From DASXUL01 sp036504855 (GTDB lineage: Bacteria; Armatimonadota; DTGP01; JAKQQT01), in the NCBI GenBank assembly GCA_036504855.1, contig DASXUL010000052.1, positions 1-38,170 of the forward strand: a stretch of 38,170 nt of DNA, given 5' to 3'. The notes under the pieces are model-generated. The model saw only the letters and a program-made list of their open reading frames with translations. It did no database searches and was not told where the DNA came from. Below are positions 30,925 to 38,170 of the stretch, piece by piece. A program made the translations under genes and the position numbers. Within the stretch, counting starts at the first letter, position 1. Every line of letters begins with the position of its first letter.

Positions 30925-33570
30925 TTATCGCCTTTCGATGGCCTGCTGTTGCTGTTCCTGAAGGAACGCCGGATCATCACGCCGCACGGAGTTTCGCCCG
31001 TATCGGGCCATGGCCTTGGACGGATCGAAAACGCGCGGGTCCGGCCGGATGGCAGTGTACGGTTGAGCATCGGCAGACTCCCGGAGGAAGTCCGTGAGAT
31101 CACTGGCTGTAGCGTCAAATTGGTTCAAGTCGGGCAAACCGAACAGCCGGTTAACCGTGTGCACGACGCTGGGCAGGCTGCCGTGTCGGTGCGAGACGTA
31201 TCCCGGCTTAACGTGGGGCCCGGCCACAATCAGAATTGTCCGGTGCGCGTCGACATGGTCTACCCCGCCCTGCGCGTCGTCTTCCGTTATGAATATAACC
31301 ATTCGCGGCCAGTATGGCGTATGGCTGAGCGCCTCCACGATCCTTCCGAGCGCCAAGTCATTATCCGCCATATAGCTGGCGGTATACGGGTAGCCGGAGG
31401 CCGCGTCGAGGCCGGCGCTGTGGTCGTTCGGTAAAGCGATGTTCACGAACCGAGGCATCTGGGCGCCGTTTCGCCACCGGTCCACATCCTTCAGGAATTG
31501 GTCTGCCCGGTATTGATCCGGGATGTTCATATTGAAGATAGGGAAGTCGCGGGAGGTATTCTCCCAGAGTGGCTTGGTCATCGGGAAATTGAGGCTCTCC
31601 CGCGCTCCGGTGGGTTCGGCGCCGGCATCCTCGGAGACTCCGGCGAACTCAAATCCCTCCCCGTAATTGCGGAACGGGATCCTGTTCCGCGCCAGGTGGT
31701 CGAACAGCGATCCGGCCTCCGGATAGTCCTCCGGAGTGGAGGAGGCATCGGAGCCGAAGAAGGCGCGCCGGCCCGGCGCGTTCATACTGAAGCGCGTTTT
31801 GCCGCCGTAGGCCGCAGCCACCTGAGTCTCCGTCCACTCGTTCGGGTAGATACCCACCAACCAGCGATGGCCGTCCGCAGACACGTCGCCATCGGCATGG
31901 AAGTTGTCCGCGATGCCGTACCGCAGCGCCATCGCGCGGTGGTTCGGCATAACGTTCACGTCGGTAAGCGACGGTTGACCGGCCGCCGCCACGTCCGCAT
32001 GCGCGCCGTAGCGCGCCAGAGAAGGATCGCCGCGCGCCCCCGGAACGTCGCCGTATACCTCGTCGAACGTCCGGTTCTCCTTGGTGATGTAGACGACGTA
32101 CCGAATCGCCTTGCGCAGCGCGGCAAGGTTCGCCGGAGGAGGCGTGCCGGGGAAACCATTGTTCGCCAGAACCTTCGCCGTAAGCCCAGCAAGCGCGGCG
32201 TCGGAGGGCGCTGGCGCGATGCTGACCGTGCCCTTCATCAAGGAGCCGATGTAAGCGCCCTCCGGCCCCGGCCGGAAAGACACGCCTCCGTTTGGACCGG
32301 CGCCGAACCCTTTTGCGTTGGCAACGTACAACGTCTTCCCATCGGGCGAAACGCGGACCCGGCTCGGATACCAGCCGACGGGAATATGGCCGATCACCTT
32401 ATTGGCGCGAGTGCTGATGACGCCCACGGCGTTGATGCCGGCCTCGGCAACGTAGAGCCGGCGCCCGTCCGGCGAGAGGGCCAGCCCGAATGGGGCGGCG
32501 CCCTTCACGCGGCTTCCGGGTACCGGCCCGAGGGGGATCGTGGCGACAACGCGTCCCGTGCGGGCGTCAATCGCCTGCACCGTGTCATTACCCCCGTTGG
32601 AAACGTAGACGCGGCTTGCGGTAGCGACTAGCGCGTTCGGCCCGGCGCCTCCCACCGCGGCGAACCCGCCTTCCGATAGGGCTCCCACCAACGTGCCCGT
32701 CTTGATGCGCTTCACCACCTTCGGCGCGGCGGGGCGAGTGACGTCGAGGGCCCACACCGAGAGGGCCTCCGGCGCGTTGGGGCTTCCGAGGCCGGGCACG
32801 CGCTTGCCGTCCACCGTCACGCCCACAACCGCCTCGCGCGAGGGGACCCCGAACGCAGGGTAGGGCAGCGTGCCGCCCTCAATGGGTCGGTATTCGTAGG
32901 AGCCGACATTCGCCACCCAGAGGCGCCTGCCATCCGGGGAAAGTGCCAGCGCAAAGGGATAGCGGCCCACGCGCACGCTGCCGACGACCTTCCGGGCCGA
33001 TACGTCCACCACGGCCACCCGGAAGTGCGCTTGGTCCGCTACATAAAGCGTCCGGCCGTCCGGGCTCAATGCCAGATCGCCCGTGTAGCTCTCCGGGTTC
33101 GCCGCGTCGTTGCAGGATATGGCAGCCAGGGGCTTTCCCGAGCTAACATCGATGAGGTGAACAGCGCCGTTGTCGCCCCCGGCAACGAACAGGGCGCGGC
33201 TGTCGCGGGAGAATGCGAGCCCCATAAAGACCGAAGGGACATCCTTTTCGCCGGCGGCGTTCTCGGGAATCTGGCGCAGGCGGGGGGAGGCGAAGCGATC
33301 GATAAGCGTAACGCAGAACGGACCCGTTCCGCTGGATGCGCTGGCGAGGGTCTTTCCGTTCGGCGAGAGGGCGAGCCCGAAGGGGTGGGGGGCAACGCGG
33401 AAGGATCGTCCCAGAGGAGTGAGCAGACGGCCACTGGGAAGGACCGTGGTTCCGCGCTCGCTGATCCGGGTGGGCAGCGTTCCGGCGGGCGCTTCTCCAG
33501 GCGCGCGGGCGGCGGCCATGTACGGAGTCACGGCCAGGGGCACGAACGCTAAGACGGTGCACAGGCGCAA
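30925..33570 (-). CDS. Exported YncE-like beta-propeller / phosphoesterase fusion
   Basis: 881 residues with a TTG start at 33570, preceded by GGAG about 8 bp upstream. Signal peptide (LCTVLAFVPLAVTPYMAAARA). The first ~480 residues are a YVTN/YncE-type propeller with repeated units such as LSPDGRTLYVADQ, LSPDGRRLWVANV, LSPDGRRLYVAEAG and VSPDGKTLYVANA. The rest is an alkaline-phosphatase-superfamily phosphoesterase of the acid-phosphatase/PLC type: VVYITKENRTFDEVYGD, ADNFHADGDVSADGHRW, FVNIALPNDHSAG, VIFITEDDAQGGVDHVDAHR. This fusion is known in many soil and aquatic bacteria, function undetermined. It heads a two-gene operon with the GntR-LacI regulator. Confidence 0.85.
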   Translation of the reverse strand: MRLCTVLAFVPLAVTPYMAAARAPGEAPAGTLPTRISERGTTVLPSGRLLTPLGRSFRVAPHPFGLALSPNGKTLASASSGTGPFCVTLIDRFASPRLRQIPENAAGEKDVPSVFMGLAFSRDSRALFVAGGDNGAVHLIDVSSGKPLAAISCNDAANPESYTGDLALSPDGRTLYVADQAHFRVAVVDVSARKVVGSVRVGRYPFALALSPDGRRLWVANVGSYEYRPIEGGTLPYPAFGVPSREAVVGVTVDGKRVPGLGSPNAPEALSVWALDVTRPAAPKVVKRIKTGTLVGALSEGGFAAVGGAGPNALVATASRVYVSNGGNDTVQAIDARTGRVVATIPLGPVPGSRVKGAAPFGLALSPDGRRLYVAEAGINAVGVISTRANKVIGHIPVGWYPSRVRVSPDGKTLYVANAKGFGAGPNGGVSFRPGPEGAYIGSLMKGTVSIAPAPSDAALAGLTAKVLANNGFPGTPPPANLAALRKAIRYVVYITKENRTFDEVYGDVPGARGDPSLARYGAHADVAAAGQPSLTDVNVMPNHRAMALRYGIADNFHADGDVSADGHRWLVGIYPNEWTETQVAAAYGGKTRFSMNAPGRRAFFGSDASSTPEDYPEAGSLFDHLARNRIPFRNYGEGFEFAGVSEDAGAEPTGARESLNFPMTKPLWENTSRDFPIFNMNIPDQYRADQFLKDVDRWRNGAQMPRFVNIALPNDHSAGLDAASGYPYTASYMADNDLALGRIVEALSHTPYWPRMVIFITEDDAQGGVDHVDAHRTILIVAGPHVKPGYVSHRHGSLPSVVHTVNRLFGLPDLNQFDATASDLTDFLRESADAQPYTAIRPDPRVFDPSKAMARYGRNSVRRDDPAFLQEQQQQAIERR

Positions 33571-33609
33571 GATAGAATCTCCGAAGGCAGCTATCGCCTA
33601 ACAAACGTA

Positions 33610-33639
33610 TGTTATATAATACTATAACACTTTTTCCAA
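33610..33639 (-). promoter_or_regulatory. Promoter of phosphoesterase/GntR operon with overlapping palindromic operator
   Basis: On the minus strand: -35 TTGGAA (33634-33639), 17-bp spacer, -10 TATAAC (33611-33616), then about 40 bp to the TTG start at 33570. A palindrome TGTTATATAATACTATAACA (33610-33629), with 7-bp arms TGTTATA/TATAACA and a 6-bp spacer, covers the -10 and half of the spacer. This is the classical location of a repressor site. The region is AT-rich against a GC-rich background. The regulator encoded in the operon is the obvious candidate to bind it. Confidence 0.65.
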
Positions 33640-33745
33640 TGCGTCTGTGCGACGTTTTGTCACCGCCAAATCGGGGAACACATGCGGGAGTGGACTTCGT
33701 CGGGGGCGGCCAACGCCCGCGCGGCCCCCGGCGGACATTGCCCCT

Positions 33746-34252
33746 TCATCGCCTTTTCCCCGGCTTCCAGTTACCTTCGCGTTCGAGGAGGAGGCGCTTG
33801 ATATCAGGGCGACCCCCGTATCCGCCGAGGCGGCCGCCGGCCGCTATCACGCGATGCGCCGGCGCCACGATGGCGAATGGGTTCATCCGGCACGCTGCTC
33901 CAGCCGCCCGGGCGGCGCCGGGGTGGCCCGCCATCGCCGCCAATTCACCGTACGTTACGACATCGCCCCAGGGCACGGATTCGTACAGAGCGCGCAGGAT
34001 TGCGCCGTGAGCGGTTGGGAGAACGCTCCAGTCCAAGGGCGCCTCAATGGCCCGGATATCACCTGATAGAAAGGCGGCGATTTGACGTGCAACCTCTGCG
34101 CCGGTGGTGTCGTCTCCCTCATGGACCGGCGGAGGCAGGTTGAAGCGCACTTCGCTAACGAGTGCGCCGCGGGTGGCTACCCAGAAGTTTCCCAACCATG
34201 TTGAACACCCGATGGCGACCCGCAGATCGGGATGGGACTCGAGATCCGACAT
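33746..34252 (-). CDS. Alkyltransferase-like (ATL) protein, MGMT homologue lacking the reactive Cys
   Basis: 168 residues, with the full Ogt-type layout: short N-terminal domain and C-terminal DNA-binding/active-site domain (WGDVVTYGELA, then GAACRMNPFAIVAPAHRV). MGMT enzymes have PCHRV at the active site; here it is PAHRV, with Ala132 (codon GCG at 33857-33859) in place of the alkyl-accepting Cys. The Asn before the active site and the Arg finger region (ARAAGAACRMNP) are kept. It cannot transfer an alkyl group to itself; ATL proteins of this type bind O6-alkylguanine and pass lesions to nucleotide excision repair. GGAGG is 7 bp before ATG. Monocistronic, divergent from the sigma factor. Confidence 0.85.
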   Translation of the reverse strand: MSDLESHPDLRVAIGCSTWLGNFWVATRGALVSEVRFNLPPPVHEGDDTTGAEVARQIAAFLSGDIRAIEAPLDWSVLPTAHGAILRALYESVPWGDVVTYGELAAMAGHPGAARAAGAACRMNPFAIVAPAHRVIAAGGRLGGYGGRPDIKRLLLEREGNWKPGKRR

Positions 34253-34440
34253 GGACTCACCTCCTCCGCCCGGACCGGTCTGAATACCACTCCAGAAGTA
34301 CCCCGGTCACAAAATGCGTGACCGTAGGCCTCTGTCCATTTCAGAGCGTTTCGTGTATGATCGAACCGTGCTCAGCGTGAAATCCGCCTAGCAGGCGTTG
34401 GACTGCCGGAGGAACGCGCCGATATGCACCAATAGAATGA
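34253..34440. other. Divergent intergenic region between ATL and sigma genes
   Basis: Gene-free. Between the ATL start at 34252 and the sigma-factor promoter at 34441 no further coding or RNA feature is supported. I could not fix an ATL promoter. Confidence 0.4.
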
Positions 34441-34469
34441 TTGCCAACTTTCGTATTAACTGGTATAAT
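34441..34469 (+). promoter_or_regulatory. Near-consensus sigma-70 promoter of the sigma factor gene
   Basis: TTGCCA (34441-34446), 17-bp spacer, TATAAT (34464-34469), with TGG directly before the -10 (extended -10 form TGnTATAAT). Five of six -35 and six of six -10 positions match. The expected start is near 34476, giving a leader of about 125 bases before the coding start at 34601. It is the strongest promoter seen in the window. Confidence 0.85.
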
Positions 34470-34600
34470 CGGCTTGAATACTTGTGCTCAAAGCGACTGG
34501 TTACACCGCATTCGTAAATCCTTGCACGAATGGCGGACCGCGCCGTCTGCCATTCCACCGGGACAATGGCGTCCCAGCACACTCAAGGGAGGATAGAGTC

Positions 34601-35485
34601 TTGGATGCTTTGACGGAACAGACCACACCGGCGGATCGCCCCACCGAGGCCGCGGAGCCTCGCGGCGTGGACGACACAGTTCAAACCTGGCTGGAGCGCG
34701 CTGGCCGCGCTCCGCTCCTGTCGTCCGATCAGGTCACCGTGCTTGCCAAACGGATTGAGCAGGGTGACGAGTCCGCCAAGGTCGCGCTCGCGGAGGGCAA
34801 CTTCCGCCTGGTCGTCAGCATCGCCAAGCGCTTCCGCGGACACAGCCTTCCCTTTGATGACCTCATCCAAGAAGGCAACATCGGCCTCCTGCGCGCCGTT
34901 GAGAAATTCGACTATCGGCGCGGCGTCCGCTTCAGCACTTACGCCACCCTGTGGATCCGCCAGGCCATTATCCGTGCGCTCGCCGAACAGAGCCGAAGCA
35001 TCCGCCTCCCTTACAACGTCGTCAACCAGGTGCGCCGACTCAGCCGCGCGTCGGACACGCTTTTCCAACAACTCGGTCGCGAACCCACCGAAGACGAACT
35101 GGCGCTCGCCTCCGCGATGACCGTGGAACAGGTTCACGACTTGCTTCCGCTCAATAACGAACCGGTGAGCCTCGAAACTCCTCTGGTTGAAGGCGAAAGC
35201 ACCAGCCTGGGAGACATCCTGGTTGACAAGGGCACCACGGAGGACGTTCCGCAGGAAGAACTGCAGGACCGCGTGGAACACCTGTTGTCGGACCTCGATC
35301 CGCGTGAACGTCAGATCGTTGAGTTGCGCTTCGGCTTGCAGGACGGCAGCACCCACACCCTCGAGGAAGTGGGCAAGCACTTTCACCTCACCAAGGAACG
35401 CATTCGCCAGATTGAGCACGGCGCCATCAAGAAGCTGCGCCACCGCCACGCCGCCAGCATGAGCGCTTTCAAAGCGCTGGTGTAG
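34601..35485 (+). CDS. Sigma-70 family RNA polymerase sigma factor (group 2/RpoD-like)
   Basis: 294 residues from TTG 34601, which has AGGGAGG with GGAGG 8 bp upstream; a longer ATG frame from 34484 would extend into leader sequence. Regions seen: 1.2 (DDTVQTWLERAGRAPLLSS), 2 with PFDDLIQEGNIGLLRAVEKFD and FSTYATLWIRQAIIRALAEQ, 3 (LPYNVVNQVRRLSRA), and 4 with LDPRERQIVELRFGL and LTKERIRQIEHGAIKKLR (HTH). Region 1.1 is absent, so it is an alternative or secondary primary-like sigma rather than the housekeeping RpoD. Role unknown; not part of an operon. Confidence 0.9.
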   Translation: MDALTEQTTPADRPTEAAEPRGVDDTVQTWLERAGRAPLLSSDQVTVLAKRIEQGDESAKVALAEGNFRLVVSIAKRFRGHSLPFDDLIQEGNIGLLRAVEKFDYRRGVRFSTYATLWIRQAIIRALAEQSRSIRLPYNVVNQVRRLSRASDTLFQQLGREPTEDELALASAMTVEQVHDLLPLNNEPVSLETPLVEGESTSLGDILVDKGTTEDVPQEELQDRVEHLLSDLDPRERQIVELRFGLQDGSTHTLEEVGKHFHLTKERIRQIEHGAIKKLRHRHAASMSAFKALV

Positions 35486-35509
35486 CCTTTCAAATGACGG
35501 AGCCTCTCG

Positions 35510-35537
35510 AAGGGCGCGGGATTCGTCCCGCGCCCTT
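35510..35537. terminator. Bidirectional terminator with TTCG tetraloop
   Basis: A perfect 12-bp stem (AAGGGCGCGGGA at 35510-35521 with TCCCGCGCCCTT at 35526-35537) closed by a very stable TTCG tetraloop. It lies between the convergent sigma factor (ends 35485) and beta-helix gene (ends 35547); the stem ends in AA/TT only, without a longer T tract. Confidence 0.85.
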
Positions 35538-35546
35538 ACTTGCGCC

Positions 35547-38090
35547 TCAGGGCAGCTTGCCGGTGAGTCCGGCCGCCAGTTTCAGGATGGCTATCGCGTC
35601 CGAGGCGGTAACGACGCCGTCCGGAATCGGAAGCGGCCGAACATCCGCCAACTGAAGCTGCAACGGCGTTGGCGTGGCCTTGCGCGTAACGAACCGCAGC
35701 GCCAACACCGCATCTCCAACCTCCACCCGGCCGTTCCCGTTCACGTCGCCCGCCGCCGACGACGTCACCACGGTCGCCTGTCGCGACCGTCCCAGCGCAT
35801 CGACCACCGTCAAGCGAATCGTGTATCGGTAGCGGGGGTCGGCTCCAGCGGTGTTCCAGCTCATCAACCGGCCGTTCGTTACGGGTAGCGTGGATGTCAT
35901 CAGGGGCAGGAGGGGAAGGGCGGGCGGGTCGCCAGGACCGTATTCCAGCGTCCAGTGATCGAGGAGCGCGGAGGTGGCGGAGCCATCCACGCCCAAGAGG
36001 CCGATCGCCGGGGTGAGAATGGGCTGCAACGCGGCGTTCGGCAGCGTCTGCTCGGCTCCTGCAAAAGGTAGGAAGTTAACGTGATCGCTCACCTGGCCGC
36101 CAACCCCCTCCGGGTTCTGCCGCGCATTGAATGGACCCGTGTCGCTCCCCCAGTAGTTGTACTGAGCCTCCAGCGAGTCCACGGCGGCGGTCGCCGCGAG
36201 GAAGTCTGGGCCGGCGCCGCCGCCATTCAGGGCGATGTCATTTCCACGGCCGCTGCCGCCCACTGTACGAGATCCGGTGGCCGAGTCCGAGATGCCGGCC
36301 CCAGCGTTTCCAGATACCACCGACCCGGTCAACGCGAACGTTACAGCGCCGGATAGCGAGACGCCTGCCCCGCCGCCGTTCAAGATGGCGCACCCGTCGA
36401 CTGACACGGCGGCGCCGTCTACCTTCAGATTCGGCGAGCCGGCGGCTCCGCCGTCCCGGATGATCGCAGACTTGAGCGCGCCCTGGGAGCCGGGATGGAA
36501 CCAGACGCCTCCGGTGTCCCCTGGCGAGCCCGCCTTGCCGGCCAACCGCACGAGGGCGCCCGGCGCGCCGGACACGTTCAGCGTACCGTACACATCCATC
36601 CCAGCTCCGGCCTCGAACTGGATGCCCGAACCGGGTTGGAGTTCCACGGTTGCGCCGGCGGGAACGTTGATGTCTTGCGCGGTGGCCGCCTTCTGCCACA
36701 GGCGCACGCCGTCCGGGATGCCGGCGGAGTCCGGGTCCGCGCTCGGCTCCAGCCAAAGCGGGCCATCCGGCGCGTTTCCGGCGATCAGGTCCCCGCCGCC
36801 GCTGAACGGCGCCAACGCCGCCGGCGGGAGTGAGATGGCGTGGCCCACCGAAGCAATCGTGTTGTCCGTCAGGCGGATCGTGTCGGCCGGATTAACGGAC
36901 TCGAGGCGGATGCCGGCGTCTCCCGTGGCGGCGATTCTGGAGTTCGTGATCGAGAGTGTTTGCGCCGCATCTGCGTTGTCGTAGAGGATCCCGGCCTGAG
37001 CGCCATCGTGGATGTTGCCGTGGTCAACGCTCAGAGACCCGCCGTGAACCCAGACGCAACCGGTAGACTGCTGCCCTCCAAACGCGACCTCCGTGTAAGC
37101 GAGGGATGCTGTGGAACCGGCCTCCAGGGTGATCCCATTCCACGCGCCGGCAACGGGAGACGCGTCGATCGAAGTGAAGGAGACGGGCGCGGCGGCCGTG
37201 CCAGCCGCGGCGAGCGCGCCCTCGACAACGAGCCCTTGGCCGGAGTTGAAGCGTACGGTAACGCCCGGCATCACGTTGAGCGAAACGCCGGCCGGAGCAA
37301 CGAATCCCACGCCGCCCGGTTGCAGGTTCAGGTCATGCCACAGCGTCACGCTGGCGTCCATGCTCGCGTTGGCGGCGAGCATGAACGTATCGGATGGGAG
37401 GTTTCCCTGGAAATTGGCGTCTGATGCGCTGAATGCAGCGAGGGAGCGGAATCCCGTGAGCACCGCCGGGCCGCCGGCCCCGGAAAGATCATTGCGCAGA
37501 ATGCTGATGTCATCCGTCGCGCTGGCCGAATCCAGTCTGATCCCGCCCAGGGCGCTGGACACTCTGTTGCGCTGGAGGCGTACGACGTGGGTGGCCTGGT
37601 AATCGGTCGCCAGGCCGATGCCGTAAGCGGCGACGTTCCTGACCACGGAGTCCGTTATGGTTGCGTTCAGTCCTCCGGCAAGCTGTGTGGCGTTCCCGAT
37701 CTGAACCGCGGCGACGCCGCCCTGGCCTGCCCCCTCAACGACGGCATGGGCGATGGTCGCCTTGGCGCTGTTCAACAGCAGTATCTGCTTCCACGCGCCG
37801 GGAGCGGCAGGGGCGGCCGTGGAGGTGAAGGTCACAGGCGAACCCTCGTCGCCCTGAACCGTCAGCGTGCCCTCAACCAAAAAGCGGCCGCCAACCCCAA
37901 ACTGGACGATTACGCCGGGGCCAATGGTGAGGCTACGCCCTTTGTCAACGGTGATATCACCCGCTGAGCAGACGTACGGGTTTCCGGCGGCCGTCCAGGT
38001 CCCGGATTGGGAGCCGGTTACGTTCGTTGCCCCGGAAGCGGACACTGAGAGGCCGGCGCAACCGGCGAATACGGCCAGACGGTTCAACAT
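35547..38090 (-). CDS. Large secreted beta-helix protein with dockerin-like C-terminus
   Basis: 847 residues from ATG 38090 (GGAGG 6 bp upstream). Signal peptide (RLAVFAGCAGLSVSASGA). Right-handed parallel beta-helix character: many short repeated turns such as GNPYVCSAGDITVDKG, ILRNDLSGAGG, ITNSRIAATGDAGIRLES, LTDNTIASVGHAISL. About three long internal repeats of ~215 residues start near residues 50, 265 and 480, each with PG-x2-V-x-F-x2-G-x4-V-x-G-x-L. The last ~65 residues carry two dockerin-like calcium repeats (GDVNGNGRVEVGDAVLALRF and VVTASDAIAILKLAAGL). Probably a cell-surface or extracellular carbohydrate-associated protein; no lyase catalytic residues could be assigned. Family unknown. 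Confidence 0.75.
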   Translation of the reverse strand: MLNRLAVFAGCAGLSVSASGATNVTGSQSGTWTAAGNPYVCSAGDITVDKGRSLTIGPGVIVQFGVGGRFLVEGTLTVQGDEGSPVTFTSTAAPAAPGAWKQILLLNSAKATIAHAVVEGAGQGGVAAVQIGNATQLAGGLNATITDSVVRNVAAYGIGLATDYQATHVVRLQRNRVSSALGGIRLDSASATDDISILRNDLSGAGGPAVLTGFRSLAAFSASDANFQGNLPSDTFMLAANASMDASVTLWHDLNLQPGGVGFVAPAGVSLNVMPGVTVRFNSGQGLVVEGALAAAGTAAAPVSFTSIDASPVAGAWNGITLEAGSTASLAYTEVAFGGQQSTGCVWVHGGSLSVDHGNIHDGAQAGILYDNADAAQTLSITNSRIAATGDAGIRLESVNPADTIRLTDNTIASVGHAISLPPAALAPFSGGGDLIAGNAPDGPLWLEPSADPDSAGIPDGVRLWQKAATAQDINVPAGATVELQPGSGIQFEAGAGMDVYGTLNVSGAPGALVRLAGKAGSPGDTGGVWFHPGSQGALKSAIIRDGGAAGSPNLKVDGAAVSVDGCAILNGGGAGVSLSGAVTFALTGSVVSGNAGAGISDSATGSRTVGGSGRGNDIALNGGGAGPDFLAATAAVDSLEAQYNYWGSDTGPFNARQNPEGVGGQVSDHVNFLPFAGAEQTLPNAALQPILTPAIGLLGVDGSATSALLDHWTLEYGPGDPPALPLLPLMTSTLPVTNGRLMSWNTAGADPRYRYTIRLTVVDALGRSRQATVVTSSAAGDVNGNGRVEVGDAVLALRFVTRKATPTPLQLQLADVRPLPIPDGVVTASDAIAILKLAAGLTGKLP

Positions 38091-38170
38091 AGGGCGCCTC
38101 CGCGCACATTCTACCACGCGGATGGCGACCGGGACCCGGAACGCGCGAAGGCCGCCGGGGCCAGGGAGGG

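Noticed and set aside
1..38170. CRISPR arrays, insertion sequences, integrases, prophage genes
   Set aside because: No regularly spaced repeats, transposase or integrase motifs were seen on either strand.

Overview
The window is about 38 kb of GC-rich bacterial chromosome with tightly packed genes. The best guess for the source is an Armatimonadota-like bacterium. This rests on the type IV pilin-like secreted protein at 27149-27925 (N-terminal GFTLIELLVVIAII followed by LFPVFAKARE), on secreted proteins ending in short dockerin-like tails, on GTG/TTG starts, and on many secreted carbohydrate-active proteins. That placement is an inference from recalled family features, not from a search. No rRNA, tRNA, CRISPR array, transposase or phage gene was seen.

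Layout. (1) 1-424: gene-free, GC-rich hairpin repeats. (2) 8133 down to 425, minus strand: a sugar-use operon in the order secreted GH2 beta-galactosidase, rhamnulokinase, NagB-like deaminase, PIG-L deacetylase, with stop/start overlaps at two of the three junctions. (3) 9922 down to 8288, minus: a small Cys-rich secreted protein, a heavy-metal-associated-domain-like protein and a predicted outer-membrane protein, next to a plus-strand ferritin (10076-10561). (4) 19891 down to 10639, minus: hydE-hydG-aspA-hydF, then a nucleotidyltransferase-GHMP kinase fusion and threonine ammonia-lyase ilvA. (5) 20218-25677, plus: rex, hydC, hydB, hydA and a small [2Fe-2S] thioredoxin-like protein, i.e. a trimeric NAD-linked, probably electron-bifurcating [FeFe] hydrogenase. 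(6) 25767-33570, minus: a secreted TIM-barrel protein, a pilin-like protein, a secreted beta-propeller protein, a GntR-LacI hybrid regulator and a YncE-like/phosphoesterase fusion. (7) 33746-38090: an alkyltransferase-like protein that lacks the reactive cysteine, a sigma-70 family factor with a near-consensus promoter, and a large secreted beta-helix protein.

How the genes work together. The centre is a complete hydrogen module: structural genes and H-cluster maturation genes are divergently transcribed from one intergenic region that carries an almost perfect Rex operator (TTGTTAA-N4-TTCACAA at 19977-19994), and rex is the first structural-operon gene. This predicts control of H2 metabolism by the NADH/NAD+ ratio. 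Aspartate ammonia-lyase sits inside the maturation operon and may supply ammonium for the azadithiolate bridge of the H-cluster. A second small regulon is suggested by a TGTTATA-N6-TATAACA palindrome placed over the promoter of the phosphoesterase/GntR operon, with a half-matching copy upstream of the beta-propeller gene. The remaining genes fit a polysaccharide-degrading fermentative or facultative lifestyle.
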